From an uncultured Dongia sp. (GTDB lineage Bacteria; Pseudomonadota; Alphaproteobacteria; Dongiales; Dongiaceae): a stretch of DNA of 64,000 nt. Position 1 is the stretch's first letter. Each line of letters begins with the position of its first letter. The notes below the pieces were generated by a model. The model was given only the letters and a program-made list of their open reading frames with translations. It made no database searches and was not told the DNA's origin. Positions 10,223 to 17,906 of this stretch are shown here, in pieces. Location of the stretch: positions 45,708-109,707 of the forward strand of contig NZ_CAKZGO010000015.1 in the NCBI RefSeq assembly GCF_936916975.1, in the 5' to 3' direction. The position numbers and the translations under genes were made by a program.

Positions 10223-11026
10223 TCACACCGTTTCCGATACAAAGCGCGGGTAAGCCAGCACGAACAGGTTCAGCTGCGCCGACATGTAGGCCAGGGATAT
10301 AAACGAGGACAATGCACTAAAGGCCAGCGGCGCGGCCGCCAGCAAGCCGGTGCTGACGAACATCATGGCCAGCAGGGACTGCGCCACGAAGGCCGGCAAG
10401 GCGATCATCATCAAAGCGACAACCAGCCTGCCACCCTGGCCGCGTGTGCGCTGCCAAGCCAATTTATACGGCATCGGTGCGTCCAGCGCGATGCCGACCC
10501 AACTGGGGGAGAGGCGCGTGAACAGGACGAGATAACCGATCACCATCACCAACATGGAGACCAGCAAGGCAATCTGTGCGAGGCCGGCCAGCGACAGGAT
10601 CGTGCTGATGACGAGTGAGGAGCCAAAGGCGATCACTACCAGCATGATCATCACGAACGCGAAATGCACATGCCGCAGGCCGATGTTGAGGCCAAGCCCA
10701 GGTGCTGCGGCCCGCCCCATGGTCATCTGCCGGATCCAATTCACGCCGAAGATGGCGACCACGACGATGAGGCCGAGACTGGCGAGGCTCATGCTTAGAA
10801 TGATGTCGATGAGTGCGGTTGGATCAGCCTCCATACCCTTCTGCAACTCGGCATACATTCGCCCCTGGATCATCTCGAGCGCACGGAACAACAGGTAGAG
10901 CGGGATGAACGGCACGATGCCAAGGCGCAGCAAATCGTCGCGCGCGGCCCAACTGCGACGGCACGCAGCGATCGCCAATGCGAGGGGCTGGAGGTCAGGC
11001 TGATGTGAGGGAGTCATGGGCGTCAT
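10223..11026 (-). CDS. Multi-pass inner-membrane protein of unknown function
   Basis: A 267-residue protein I do not recognise. After a short hydrophilic N-terminus it has about six hydrophobic segments (near residues 32-50, 75-95, 120-140, 142-165, 200-222 and 225-255). There is no obvious catalytic motif. It is embedded in the pyrF-trp operon, 18 nt after pyrF and touching trpF. A second ATG three codons in (11017) is an equally good start. Membrane proteins of this kind are sometimes annotated as DUF-type 'YciC-like', but I cannot confirm that. Confidence 0.8.
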   Translation of the reverse strand: MTPMTPSHQPDLQPLALAIAACRRSWAARDDLLRLGIVPFIPLYLLFRALEMIQGRMYAELQKGMEADPTALIDIILSMSLASLGLIVVVAIFGVNWIRQMTMGRAAAPGLGLNIGLRHVHFAFVMIMLVVIAFGSSLVISTILSLAGLAQIALLVSMLVMVIGYLVLFTRLSPSWVGIALDAPMPYKLAWQRTRGQGGRLVVALMMIALPAFVAQSLLAMMFVSTGLLAAAPLAFSALSSFISLAYMSAQLNLFVLAYPRFVSETV

Positions 11027-11044
11027 AGCAAAAATCTGGGTGGG

Positions 11045-11794
11045 TTAGTTGGGCGCGTGCCCGATGGCCGCGTCGATCTCAAGGCCGATGCGGCAGGCTG
11101 CCTCGCGGGCATCCTCCGCCATCGTGATCGGTCGGCCGATGACAAGATAGTCGGCGCCGGCCTTGGCTGCGTCGCCCGGCGTGCGGACGCGCTTCTGATC
11201 GCCGCCCGCCTGCTTGCCGCTCTCGGCCCAATGCGGGCGCACACCAGGCACCACCAGCAGAAAATCATTACCGACTTCCCGGCGCAGCGCCTCGATCTCA
11301 TGGGGCGAGCAGACCACACCGTCCATGCCAGCCGTTCGGGCGAGAAGGGCCAGGCGCTTGACCTGGTCGGCGACGGGCGGTGTCTGACCGACAGCGGCAA
11401 GGTCCTGATCGTCGAGCGAGGTGAGTACCGTGACCCCCACGATCTTGGGGCGCCGTAGCTTCAGCTTGTCGGCCGTCTCGTCGGCGGATTCCCGCGCCGC
11501 CTGCATCATGGCGAGACCGCCGCCAGCATGGACGGTCAGGATGGTGGGCTGCAGCGGCACGATCGCGCGCAAAGCGCCGGCGACGGTATTGGGAATATCG
11601 TGCAGCTTGAGATCGAGGAAGATCGGAAAGCCGGTGGCCGAAATGCGCCGATAGCCGAGCGGGCCGTTGGCCAGGAAAAACTCAAGCCCGAGTTTGACAC
11701 CGGCAACGGCGCCATCCAGCCGATGTGCCCAATCCACCGCTTCATTGACCGAAACGGTATCGAGTGCCGCCAGAACCTGCCCTTTGCTGCCCAC
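11045..11794 (-). CDS. pyrF: Orotidine 5'-phosphate decarboxylase
   Basis: A 249-residue TIM barrel that makes UMP from OMP. The catalytic D-K-H-D array is visible in FLDLKLHDIPNT around residue 60. The C-terminal phosphate-binding VIGRPIT is near 222. It is the first gene of the minus-strand operon that continues through the trp genes to folC, and it is divergent from the Rrf2 regulator gene. Confidence 0.96.
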   Translation of the reverse strand: MGSKGQVLAALDTVSVNEAVDWAHRLDGAVAGVKLGLEFFLANGPLGYRRISATGFPIFLDLKLHDIPNTVAGALRAIVPLQPTILTVHAGGGLAMMQAARESADETADKLKLRRPKIVGVTVLTSLDDQDLAAVGQTPPVADQVKRLALLARTAGMDGVVCSPHEIEALRREVGNDFLLVVPGVRPHWAESGKQAGGDQKRVRTPGDAAKAGADYLVIGRPITMAEDAREAACRIGLEIDAAIGHAPN

Positions 11795-11851
11795 GCTGAA
11801 TCTCCTCGCACTTTTGCCAGTTTGCCTGCTCGTCTCGGCTGGCTTTTAACC

Positions 11852-11857
11852 TATAAT
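11852..11857 (+). promoter_or_regulatory. Candidate -10 element upstream of the Rrf2 gene
   Basis: TATAAT lies in an AT-rich patch (TTTTAACCTATAAT) of the pyrF/Rrf2 divergent region, 134 nt before the ATG. I see no convincing -35 at 17 nt, so this is only a candidate. Confidence 0.3.
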
Positions 11858-11991
11858 GGCGCCAACGTCACCCGGTGCGGCGGAATGCCCCGAATTTTCA
11901 GTAATTTAGCAGTTGTGCGAGCGCGAAAGCAGCCTTCCAACCGCCGCCGCAAGGCGATAAGCTTCGCTTGAACAAGGATACGGTGCGAGAG

Positions 11992-12465
11992 ATGCAACTG
12001 ACCCAGTTCTCCGACTACGCGTTGCGCACCCTGATATATCTGGGCCTGCGAACCGATGAATTGGTCACCATCGAGGAAATTGCCGACGCCTATGGCATCT
12101 CAGAGAGTCACCTGACCAAGGTGGTTCACAAGCTCGGCCGACTCAACATCATCGATACCGTGCGCGGCCGGCGTGGTGGCATGAGGCTCAACTGTGCCCC
12201 GGCTGCAATCAATATTGGCGCCACCGTGCGACAGATGGAAGGCAATCTCAACATCGTCGAGTGCTTCGATTCTGAACACAATACCTGCCCGATCGCACCG
12301 GTCTGCGGCTTGACCGGAATCTTGGGTGAAGCGCTCGAAGCGTTCATGGTGGTGCTTGATCGCTATACCTTGGCCGATATCCTCAAGGACCGTCCGGCCT
12401 TTGCCGCCTTGCTTTCGATCCCAATCGACACGCGTGGCCTGCGCCGCGCCGCGGCTGGTTCCTGA
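11992..12465 (+). CDS. Rrf2-family Fe-S regulator, NsrR-like
   Basis: A 157-residue winged-helix regulator. The N-terminus MQLTQFSDYALRTLIYL and the recognition region SESHLTKVVHKLGRL are typical of the NsrR branch. Three cysteines (Cys91, Cys99, Cys105) fit an iron-sulfur cluster that would sense nitric oxide. The spacing C-x7-C-x5-C is wider between the first two than in E. coli NsrR. I chose the ATG at 11992, eight codons inside an upstream TTG, because the family begins at MQLT. It precedes two lipoprotein proteases. No NO-detoxifying enzyme is adjacent, so its target is unknown. Confidence 0.87.
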   Translation: MQLTQFSDYALRTLIYLGLRTDELVTIEEIADAYGISESHLTKVVHKLGRLNIIDTVRGRRGGMRLNCAPAAINIGATVRQMEGNLNIVECFDSEHNTCPIAPVCGLTGILGEALEAFMVVLDRYTLADILKDRPAFAALLSIPIDTRGLRRAAAGS

Positions 12466-12511
12466 CGAGACGTTATGCCCAACCCGACATCCCTCTCCTA
12501 GGATATTATAA

Positions 12512-13348
12512 ATGCGGACAACGCCTTCCTCGCTGCCGACCCTCGAACGGGCCTTGCCATCGGGCTGCAGCGCCATTCTTGGAGCAATTCTGGCCATGTT
12601 GGTTGCTGGCTGCGCAACGCCGATCCGCACGGTGGACCGGCCCAGCGCTCCACTGCCCTGGACGGCCGCGATCGGCCGCCTTGATGCACAGGACGGGTCG
12701 TGTTCAGCGACGTTGATCAGACCGGATGTGATTCTGACCGCATCGCATTGCCTCTATGGCCATGGCAACCAGGCCAAGATCACGGAGTTCGAGTTCACGC
12801 CGGCGCTCGACGTCGGACGCGAACGGCTTAAGCCCGTTTCCGTGACCGCGGTGATTGCCATGGGCTGGCCGATTAAATCCGATACCAGCGGAACGCTGCG
12901 CGACCCGCCCAAAGATGACTGGGCTGCCTTGCGGATCTCGCCACCCATCGACTTCATCAAACCGTTGCCGATTGAAAAAATCGACGTCGACGGTATTTCG
13001 CAACGGATCAAGTCGGGCAGCAAGTTGTCGCATGCCGGTTACGGCGTCTACGGCGCCTTCTCGGGGAAGCGACTGCAAATCCGCGACAATTGCCGACTGA
13101 TGCCAGATGCCTACAAAATGCTGAATGGCCTGGAGGACGAGCAAGACGTCATCGTCAATCACTGTGAAGTGATTCAGGGTGATTCAGGTGGGCCAATCAT
13201 GCTCACGGATGCCAACGGCGTTCATTCCGTCGTCGGCGTGGTGACGAATTTCTGGCGCAGCAAGAATGATTTCGTGAGCTTCGGCCCAAGCTCGATCTAT
13301 TTCGCCGATAAGATCAGTGCTGAAACCACCGCCAATTCGACGCCCTGA
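12512..13348 (+). CDS. Trypsin-like serine protease lipoprotein (first of a tandem pair)
   Basis: A 278-residue S1-family protein. A hydrophobic N-terminal segment ends in a lipobox, LVAGC (Cys about 34), predicting lipid anchoring in the periplasm or outer membrane. The catalytic triad is visible: His in LTASHCL, Asp in DDWAALRI and Ser in GDSGGPI. Conserved cysteine pairs around His and Ser are present. It starts 46 nt after the Rrf2 gene and ends 3 nt before a second, similar protease. Substrate is unknown. Confidence 0.88.
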   Translation: MRTTPSSLPTLERALPSGCSAILGAILAMLVAGCATPIRTVDRPSAPLPWTAAIGRLDAQDGSCSATLIRPDVILTASHCLYGHGNQAKITEFEFTPALDVGRERLKPVSVTAVIAMGWPIKSDTSGTLRDPPKDDWAALRISPPIDFIKPLPIEKIDVDGISQRIKSGSKLSHAGYGVYGAFSGKRLQIRDNCRLMPDAYKMLNGLEDEQDVIVNHCEVIQGDSGGPIMLTDANGVHSVVGVVTNFWRSKNDFVSFGPSSIYFADKISAETTANSTP

Positions 13349-13351
13349 CAG

Positions 13352-14197
13352 ATGCCTGCGCGTTTCCCTTTGATGCCGCGGTCGTCGCGATTCAAGCTGC
13401 TAGTCTTCGCTGTCGCCGTGGCGCTATCGGGTTGCGCACAGCGTGAGGCGGTGCCGCCAGCGCCGAGCTTGCCTGAATCGCAAATCCCCTGGACCGCTGC
13501 CATTGGCAAGCTGGTGATCGCTGGGAGCGAACGCCCGTGTACGGCCATCCTCGTGGCGCCGGATCTCATTGCGACCGCGGCCCATTGCCTGCACCAGAAT
13601 GCGGTGCCGGCCACTGCGGCCGATATTACCTTTCTGCCCAATCACGGCGCCGAACCGCAACTGGGTGCGTCGCAGGGAATCACGGTCCGAGCGATGGGCG
13701 GTGCTGTCACCGCGATTAACAAGGCGTCGGATATCGTGCGCGATTGGGCGCTTATCACGATTGCGCCGCCGCAGCGTGGCGTGTCGCCGATTGCAGCACG
13801 GCCACTGGTCACAGACGATATCCTCGCCCGTATTGCCGCAGGCGAGACACTCTATACCGCCGGTTACGGCAATGGCGTCGCTGAGGTATTGCGGCCGCAT
13901 TCGTCCTGCAAGATCGTCAAGGATCCGGCACTCAATCCGCTTTACGCCGTCGATATGGTTGTCACCACCTGCATCATCCGCATTGGCGATAGTGGCGGCC
14001 CCATTATCCTGGTCAACCAGGCCGGCCAGCCGACCTTGTTCGGCATCTTTGCTGGCTTCGGCCTGGGGCAGGCCGTAGGTATCTCTTACGGCGTCAATGT
14101 CAGCACCTTTGCCGACCGCCTGCCCGCGCCGCTGGTGAGTGGCGTCGAGCCCCAGGTGCAAAGTCCTGTTTTCAGATTGGCGCGCGCCGCCGATTGA
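13352..14197 (+). CDS. Trypsin-like serine protease lipoprotein (second of a tandem pair)
   Basis: A 281-residue paralogue of the preceding gene. The N-terminal hydrophobic segment ends in ALSGC, again a lipobox. The triad residues are His in TAAHCL, Asp in VRDWALITI and Ser in GDSGGPII. Both mature proteins begin with an IPWTAAIG/LPWTAAIG stretch, supporting duplication. The 3-nt gap implies one transcript. An operator-like dyad starts 5 nt after its stop and belongs to the next transcription unit. Confidence 0.88.
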   Translation: MPARFPLMPRSSRFKLLVFAVAVALSGCAQREAVPPAPSLPESQIPWTAAIGKLVIAGSERPCTAILVAPDLIATAAHCLHQNAVPATAADITFLPNHGAEPQLGASQGITVRAMGGAVTAINKASDIVRDWALITIAPPQRGVSPIAARPLVTDDILARIAAGETLYTAGYGNGVAEVLRPHSSCKIVKDPALNPLYAVDMVVTTCIIRIGDSGGPIILVNQAGQPTLFGIFAGFGLGQAVGISYGVNVSTFADRLPAPLVSGVEPQVQSPVFRLARAAD

Positions 14198-14202
14198 CTC
14201 CT

Positions 14203-14230
14203 TTGATCAACCTGTATACAGCTTGGTCAA
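14203..14230. promoter_or_regulatory. 28-bp operator-like dyad upstream of the amine-demethylation genes
   Basis: An inverted repeat centred between 14216 and 14217 with 12 of 14 base pairs complementary. Its core is the perfect palindrome CTGTATACAG, flanked by near-symmetric TGATCAA and TTGGTCA arms. TGTATACA cores are typical of operators of GntR-family regulators. It lies 70 nt upstream of the GTG of the dehydrogenase gene and 5 nt after the protease stop. No regulator gene is adjacent. Confidence 0.6.
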
Positions 14231-14257
14231 CCTTCTGAAACATAGCGAGAAAACAAG

Positions 14258-14281
14258 CGTCCCCAGCGATATCCGGGGACG
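14258..14281 (+). promoter_or_regulatory. Leader hairpin upstream of the dehydrogenase ribosome binding site
   Basis: CGTCCCC (14258-14264) pairs with GGGGACG (14275-14281) across a 10-nt loop, ending a few bases before the GGGGAG ribosome binding site. There is no T-run, so it is more likely an mRNA leader structure than a terminator. Confidence 0.4.
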
Positions 14282-14299
14282 TTGGTGGGGAGATCAACG

Positions 14300-16366
14300 G
14301 TGCCGCGCAATCCTCGTTACGACATCCTGTTCGAACCTGTGAAGATCGGGCCAGTGACGGCCCGAAACCGCTTCTATCAAGTGCCGCATTGCACCGGCAT
14401 GGGCTACGACCTGCCGCATTCCGTAGCGCGCCTGCGCGAGCTGAAATCGGAAGGCGGCTGGGGCGTTATCAACACCGAATATTGTTCGATGCACTGGTCG
14501 TCGGAGGACGCGCCCTATCGACTGGCGGCGTTGTGGGACGACAACGATGTGAAGACACAGTCGTTGACCGTCGAGAAGATCAAGAAGCATGGTGCCTTGG
14601 CCGGTGTCGAACTCTGGCATGGCGGCAATCACAGCCCGAACCGCTGGAGCCGCGAGACGCCGATGTCGCCCTCGGGCTCCAGCCAGCACGCGGTCTTTCC
14701 GATGCAAAGTCGCGCCATGGACCGGGAAGATATCCGCAACGTCCGCAAATGGCAGGTGCAGGCAGCCAAACGCGCCAAGCGAGCCGGTTTCGACATCGTC
14801 TATGTCTACGCCGGCCACGGCTATCTGCCATTCCAGTTCATCACCCAACGCTGGAATCAGCGGCGGGACGAATATGGCGGATCGATCGAGAACCGGTCGC
14901 GCCTGCTGCGCGAGATGATCGAGGATACCAAGGACGCGATCGGTGACAGCTGCGCCGTCGCTGTCCGCCTCGCCGTGGATGAACTGATGGGGCCGGACGG
15001 TGTCCAGGCGGCAGAAGAGGGCGAGGCCGTGATTTCTCTGCTGGCCGAACTGCCGGACCTTTGGGATGTCAATGTCTCGTATGTCGACAATGACTCACTC
15101 TCGTCGCGTTTCGGTGCCGAGGCGCATCAGGAGAAATTCACCAGCTTCGTCAAGAAGCTCACTACCAAGCCGGTGGTGGGCGTCGGCCGCTTCACCTCGC
15201 CGGATACCATGGTCGATCAGGTGAAGCGCGGTATCCTCGATTTCATCGGGGCAGCGAGGCCCTCCATCGCCGACCCGTTCATCCCGCTCAAAATCGACGA
15301 GGGGCGCGAGGACGACATCCGCGAGTGCATCGGCTGCAACATTTGCCGCGCGCAGAACAATTCTGGCGTGCCGCTGCGCTGCACGCAGAACCCCGCCATT
15401 GGCGAAGAGTACCGTCGTGGCTGGCATCCGGAGTTCATGAACGTAAAGAGCGGCTATGGCGATGACCCGGTGCTGATCGTGGGCGCGGGTCCGGCCGGCC
15501 TCGAATGCGCGATGAGCCTCGCCAAGCGCGGCTATGACGTGGCGCTCACCGACGCGTCGCGCGAGCTGGGCGGGCGACTTAATTTCGAGCCGAAGCTACC
15601 GGGCTTGTCCGCCTGGGCACGCGTTCGTGACTATCGTTTGGGCCAGATCGCCAAGCTACCCAACATCGAGATCTTCCGCGAAAGCCGGATGGACAAGGTG
15701 GCGTTGCTTGAGTCCGGCTATCGACACATCATCCTGGCGACCGGTGCCACCTGGCGGCGCGATGGCGTCGGGCACAACGTCTATGTGCCGGCCGTGGGCA
15801 TGGACGCCGCCAATGTCCTGACCCCAGATGACATTATGGCCGGCAAGAAAGTGGCCGGCCCGGTTATCGTCTATGACGATGATCAATATTACATGGGCGC
15901 CGTCATTGCCGAGAAGCTAAGCGCTGAGGGTCACGACGTTATACTGGTGACACCAGGCGCCGATGTTGCCACCTGGTCGGTCTTCACCGACGAGCAGTTC
16001 AAGACCCAGGCGAGACTCATGAAGCTCGGCGTGAAGCTGGTTCTGACCCATCGCTTGGCGGGTTGGCAGGGAGATCACGGCACCTTTGCCTGCAATTACA
16101 CCGGCACGGAAAAGCGCATCGAGGCAACTACTCTGGTAACCGTTACGTCGCGCGTCTCCAACGATGCGTTGTTCCTGGAACTGAAGGCCGACGAGGCGGG
16201 CCGCGCCCAGGCCGGCATCGCAACACTCAAGAATATCGGCGATGCCGATGTGCCTGGTGCCATCGTGCATGCGGTCTATGCCGGCCATAAAGCGGCGCGC
16301 GAATTCGGCGAGGTGATCGATCCCGATCAGTTCCCGTTCAAGCGCGAACTCGTGTTTGTGAAATAG
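14300..16366 (+). CDS. Trimethylamine dehydrogenase-family flavoprotein (FMN / 4Fe-4S / ADP-binding)
   Basis: A 688-residue three-domain enzyme that oxidatively demethylates an amine. The N-terminal old-yellow-enzyme barrel keeps Cys31 in FYQVPHCTGMG, matching the cysteine that binds FMN covalently in trimethylamine dehydrogenase. It also keeps Tyr61 (NTEYCSMH), Trp106 (ELWHGG), the VYVYAGHGYLPFQF segment (Tyr170, His173) and Trp255. Cys343, 346, 349 and 361 form the 4Fe-4S site, and GAGPAGLE starts the ADP-binding domain. The position of the third bowl tryptophan (Trp355 in the Methylophilus enzyme) is Asn353 here, so the substrate probably differs, for example another tertiary amine or N-methylproline. 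GTG at 14300 was chosen over TTG at 14282 because GGGGAG lies 7-9 nt before it. It is co-directional with the MttB homologue 13 nt downstream. Confidence 0.9.
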   Translation: MPRNPRYDILFEPVKIGPVTARNRFYQVPHCTGMGYDLPHSVARLRELKSEGGWGVINTEYCSMHWSSEDAPYRLAALWDDNDVKTQSLTVEKIKKHGALAGVELWHGGNHSPNRWSRETPMSPSGSSQHAVFPMQSRAMDREDIRNVRKWQVQAAKRAKRAGFDIVYVYAGHGYLPFQFITQRWNQRRDEYGGSIENRSRLLREMIEDTKDAIGDSCAVAVRLAVDELMGPDGVQAAEEGEAVISLLAELPDLWDVNVSYVDNDSLSSRFGAEAHQEKFTSFVKKLTTKPVVGVGRFTSPDTMVDQVKRGILDFIGAARPSIADPFIPLKIDEGREDDIRECIGCNICRAQNNSGVPLRCTQNPAIGEEYRRGWHPEFMNVKSGYGDDPVLIVGAGPAGLECAMSLAKRGYDVALTDASRELGGRLNFEPKLPGLSAWARVRDYRLGQIAKLPNIEIFRESRMDKVALLESGYRHIILATGATWRRDGVGHNVYVPAVGMDAANVLTPDDIMAGKKVAGPVIVYDDDQYYMGAVIAEKLSAEGHDVILVTPGADVATWSVFTDEQFKTQARLMKLGVKLVLTHRLAGWQGDHGTFACNYTGTEKRIEATTLVTVTSRVSNDALFLELKADEAGRAQAGIATLKNIGDADVPGAIVHAVYAGHKAAREFGEVIDPDQFPFKRELVFVK

Positions 16367-16379
16367 AGGGATCCAGGCC

Positions 16380-17906
16380 ATGTCACGCGAAGCCACCCAG
16401 CGCCGTCCCCGCCGGCCGATCGCGACCGGTCCCCGCCAGCTGCCTTTCGGCAAGGTCGTCAACCGCTATCCGCCGATCGCGTTGCTCAGCGCCGACGAAC
16501 TGGAATCGATCCATGTCGCCTCGCTACGCCTGCTGTCCGAAATCGGCATGGAGGTGATGCATGACGAAAGCCGCAACCTGCTGAAGGCGGTGGGTGCCAC
16601 GGTCGACGAGTCCAACCAGCGCGTGCGCTTCGATCCGGCCATGATCGAGGAAAAGATCAAGACCGCCCCCTCCAGTTTCACCTTGCAGGCGCGCAATTCG
16701 GCGAAGAATCTCCATGTCGGCGATGGCAGCATGATCTTTGCTGCGACCGGTGGTCCGGCCTTCGCCCACGATATCGAACGCGGCCGGCGCGCTGGCAACT
16801 ACCAGGACATGTGCGATTACATCAAAGTCGTGCAATCGCTCAACGTCATCCACCAGGAAGGCGGTTGCCCCTGCGAGCCCACCGATTTGCCGGCAGACTC
16901 ACGCCATCTCGACTTTTATCTCGCCGCCATCAGATACACCGACAAGAACTGGCAGTGCTGGGCCCTGGGTGGCTACCGGGTGGAAGATGCCATCGATATG
17001 CTGGCGATCACTCTGGGGCAAACACGTGATCAGTTGCGGGCCAATCCGGCGACGCTCACCATCGTCAACTCGAACTCGCCTTTGCGCCTCGACATCCCAA
17101 TGGGCGAGGGGCTTTGCGCCATGGCGCGTGCCGGCCAGCCGGTCGCGATGACGCCCTTCACCCTCTCTGGCGCCATGAGCCCGGTGACCATCGCCGGCGC
17201 CTTGGCACAGCAGAATGCCGAGGCGCTGGCCCTCATCTCGCTCGCACAGATCGTGGCGCCGGGAGCCCCGGTGCTCTATGGCGGCTTTACCTCCAATGTC
17301 GATATGCGCACCGGTGCGCCGGCCTTCGGCACACCTGAATATGCCAAGGCCCAGCTGGCGTCAGGCCAACTTGCGCGCCGCTACAATGTGCCGTTCCGTT
17401 CGTCGAACGTGACCGCCTCCAACTGCGTCGACGTGCAGGCGGCCTATGAAGGCGGCATGTCACTGTGGAGCACGATCATGGGCGGTGTCAGCCTCATCGA
17501 GCACGCTGCAGGCTGGCTGGAAGGCGGCCTCACCGCATCGTTCGAGAAGCTGATCCTGGACGCGGAGATGCTGCAACTGATGCGCAGCTTCCTCGATCCC
17601 CTCAAGGTCGATGAGGACAATCTGGCCTTCAGCGCGATGCAGGAAGTGGGACCGGGCGGGCATTTCTTCGGCGCCCAGCATACGTTGTCCCGCTTCGACA
17701 GTGCCTTCTATGAGCCGATGCTGTCAGACTGGCGCAATTTCGAGAACTGGTCGGAAAGCGGCGCCAAGACCGGCACCGAACGCGCGCATTTGATCTGGAA
17801 GGATCTGCTGCGCACCTATGAAGAACCGGCCCTTGATCCGGCCGTGGCGGAAGAGCTCGAGGCCTTCGTGGCGAAGCGCAAGACGGAGATTCACGCACAT
17901 AGCTAG
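16380..17906 (+). CDS. MttB-superfamily methylamine:corrinoid methyltransferase (non-pyrrolysine)
   Basis: A 508-residue TIM-barrel protein of the trimethylamine:corrinoid methyltransferase superfamily, with conserved stretches such as [35 protein letters not shown] and [18 protein letters not shown]. The frame has no in-frame amber codon, so it is not the pyrrolysine form. Known non-pyrrolysine relatives demethylate quaternary amines such as glycine betaine, proline betaine or gamma-butyrobetaine. AGAGGG precedes the ATG. No corrinoid protein is encoded nearby. The neighbouring dehydrogenase suggests sequential demethylation of one N-methylated compound. Its stop overlaps the convergent chemoreceptor stop within CTAG. 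Confidence 0.88.
   Translation: MSREATQRRPRRPIATGPRQLPFGKVVNRYPPIALLSADELESIHVASLRLLSEIGMEVMHDESRNLLKAVGATVDESNQRVRFDPAMIEEKIKTAPSSFTLQARNSAKNLHVGDGSMIFAATGGPAFAHDIERGRRAGNYQDMCDYIKVVQSLNVIHQEGGCPCEPTDLPADSRHLDFYLAAIRYTDKNWQCWALGGYRVEDAIDMLAITLGQTRDQLRANPATLTIVNSNSPLRLDIPMGEGLCAMARAGQPVAMTPFTLSGAMSPVTIAGALAQQNAEALALISLAQIVAPGAPVLYGGFTSNVDMRTGAPAFGTPEYAKAQLASGQLARRYNVPFRSSNVTASNCVDVQAAYEGGMSLWSTIMGGVSLIEHAAGWLEGGLTASFEKLILDAEMLQLMRSFLDPLKVDEDNLAFSAMQEVGPGGHFFGAQHTLSRFDSAFYEPMLSDWRNFENWSESGAKTGTERAHLIWKDLLRTYEEPALDPAVAEELEAFVAKRKTEIHAHS

Noticed and set aside
16380..17906. Pyrrolysine-containing MttB
   Set aside because: There is no in-frame TAG before the natural stop.
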